Origin: Photobacterium sp. DA100
GTDB lineage: Bacteria; Pseudomonadota; Gammaproteobacteria; Enterobacterales; Vibrionaceae
Assembly (NCBI RefSeq): GCF_029223585.1
Contig: NZ_CP119423.1
Location: 2,046,001-2,110,000, forward strand
Length of the DNA: 64,000 bases
Direction: 5' to 3'
A program made the position numbers and the translations under genes. The notes under the pieces are model-generated. The model did no database searches. It worked only from the letters and a program-made list of their open reading frames with translations, and was not told the DNA's origin. Shown here in pieces: positions 62,961 to 64,000 of this stretch. Position 1 is the stretch's first letter; the number at the start of each line of letters is the position of its first letter.

Positions 62961-64000
62961 ATGAAATCTATGCACTCATGGGCGAAAAAGGCATCAATCC
63001 TAAGCCTTGGCTTGCTATCTCCGTTTGCGATCGCGGCAAACTACGATACGGTGATCCTCAATGGTCGTGTCATTGATCCCGAAACACAATTTGATGCGAT
63101 CGCCAATATCGGTATTAAAGGCAATCAAATCGCGACTATCACCACTGAATCGATTAGCGGTGAAACAACCATCGATGCAACAGGTAAAGTCGTGGCTCCG
63201 GGTTTTATTGACGTTCATGCCCATGGTCAGAACATTGGTGATTACCGTATGCAAGCCATGCAAGGCGTTACCACTATGCTTGAGCTAGAGTCAGGTGTTC
63301 TACCTATTAGTGATTGGTACAAAGCACAGGGTGAAAAAGGCTTGCCCCTCAACTATGGCGCCGCTGCAGGTTGGACGTATGCTCGTATCGCGACATTCAG
63401 CGATACTCAGCCAGAGGCAACCGCAGGTTACTTCCAGAAAGCACAGTCACGTGATGATTGGAAAATGGACATTGCAACCCCAGAACAGCAAGAGAAGATC
63501 CTGAAGCTAATCGAACAGGGCTTGGATGAAGGTGGACTAGGTATTGGTATCAATGCAGGCTATGCACCCGGTCACGGCCAGAAAGAATATTACGCATTAG
63601 CAGAGCTCGCCGCTGAACAAGGCGTGGCCACATATACCCATGTGCGTTATGCCAGCAACGCTGAGCCTCAGAGCTCATTTGAAGCAGTGAAAGAATTGAT
63701 TGGCAATGCGGCGATCACCGGCGCGCACATGCACCTATGCCACATTAACAGTACCTCTTTGAAGGATATCGATAGGATTTTACCTATGGTCGAAAAGGCC
63801 AAAGATCAAGGTATTAACGTTACCGTGGGCGCCTATCCATATGGCGCAGCAAGTACTGTTGTCGGGGCTGCAATGTTCCAAGGTGAAGGTTGGCGTGAAC
63901 GTATGGGCTCAACGGCAGAAAACTTCCAGTTGGGTAAAAAGCGTATGACCGAGGAACAACTGGCAGACTACCAAGAGAACAACCCGGGTACCTTCATCGT
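62961..64000 (+). CDS. Exported amidohydrolase, D-aminoacylase/N-acyl-D-amino acid deacylase-like (3' end outside window)
   Basis: 346 codons, open at the right edge. AGGAG lies before the ATG; signal peptide ends at AIAA. The N-terminal beta domain (YDTVILNGRVIDPETQFDAIANIGIKGNQI) and the metal motif GFIDVHAHGQ are those of the amidohydrolase superfamily; THVRYAS and HMHLCHINST supply later metal ligands. Such enzymes remove acyl groups from D-amino acids or cleave related amides, here probably in the periplasm. Full specificity cannot be judged from the partial sequence. Confidence 0.82.
   Translation, partial: MKSMHSWAKKASILSLGLLSPFAIAANYDTVILNGRVIDPETQFDAIANIGIKGNQIATITTESISGETTIDATGKVVAPGFIDVHAHGQNIGDYRMQAMQGVTTMLELESGVLPISDWYKAQGEKGLPLNYGAAAGWTYARIATFSDTQPEATAGYFQKAQSRDDWKMDIATPEQQEKILKLIEQGLDEGGLGIGINAGYAPGHGQKEYYALAELAAEQGVATYTHVRYASNAEPQSSFEAVKELIGNAAITGAHMHLCHINSTSLKDIDRILPMVEKAKDQGINVTVGAYPYGAASTVVGAAMFQGEGWRERMGSTAENFQLGKKRMTEEQLADYQENNPGTFI

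Noticed and set aside
1-64000. CRISPR arrays, tRNA or rRNA genes
   Set aside because: No regularly spaced repeats, cloverleaf-like or rRNA-like segments were noticed by eye; a dedicated scan was not possible.

Overview
The window looks like a chromosomal segment of a marine gammaproteobacterium, most likely Vibrionaceae (Vibrio, Photobacterium or Grimontia type). The basis is protein-family content: an NAD-malic enzyme, an AGCS symporter, peptidase T next to a DcuC-type carrier, a DUF3332 lipoprotein, an ExeM/NucH nuclease, a lipase with its foldase, and two CRP-type sites. Genus cannot be settled from the sequence alone. No rRNA, tRNA or CRISPR array was seen.

Layout. (1) 1-3597, minus strand: a MoxR/DUF58/DUF4381/BatA/BatB operon cut by the left edge. 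(2) 3867-8582: a DUF1254/DUF1214 protein with its own LysR regulator, a diguanylate cyclase with a structured leader, a short LysR regulator and a tiny basic ORF. (3) 8618-31990: a large sulfatase island. It holds an anaerobic sulfatase maturase operon (maturase, HEAT/TPR protein, FadL porin), a cluster of AT-rich small paralogues, a cysteine-less FGE-like protein with a PafA-like phosphatase, a second complete MoxR/Bat operon ending in a LysR gene, an octaheme cytochrome with HEAT/TPR repeats, and two divergent sulfatases around a perfect CRP site. A dyad of the form ATAAC-N5-GTTAT lies 73-94 bp before the first gene of four of these transcription units, which suggests one regulon. (4) 32368-34056: malic enzyme. 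(5) 34381-44194: a LysR-controlled DUF1254 cluster (two DUF1254 proteins, one with an in-frame stop, a beta-barrel, a second FadL, and a HlyD/small membrane protein pair), bordered by a DUF1254 remnant and a decayed IS5-family element. (6) 44474-64000: ordinary metabolism and secreted hydrolases, namely an alanine/glycine symporter, peptidase T, a DcuC carrier, an RpiR regulator, a 5'-nucleotidase, an ExeM nuclease, a glutathione peroxidase, a lipase with foldase, and the start of an amidohydrolase.

How the parts may work together (inference): in the island, FadL would admit a hydrophobic sulfated or phosphorylated substrate, periplasmic sulfatases and the phosphatase would remove the ester groups, and the radical SAM maturase would install formylglycine without oxygen. 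The cytochrome and the HEAT/TPR protein share a homologous C-terminal module, and the Bat proteins probably form a membrane chaperone or quality-control complex for the exported enzymes.
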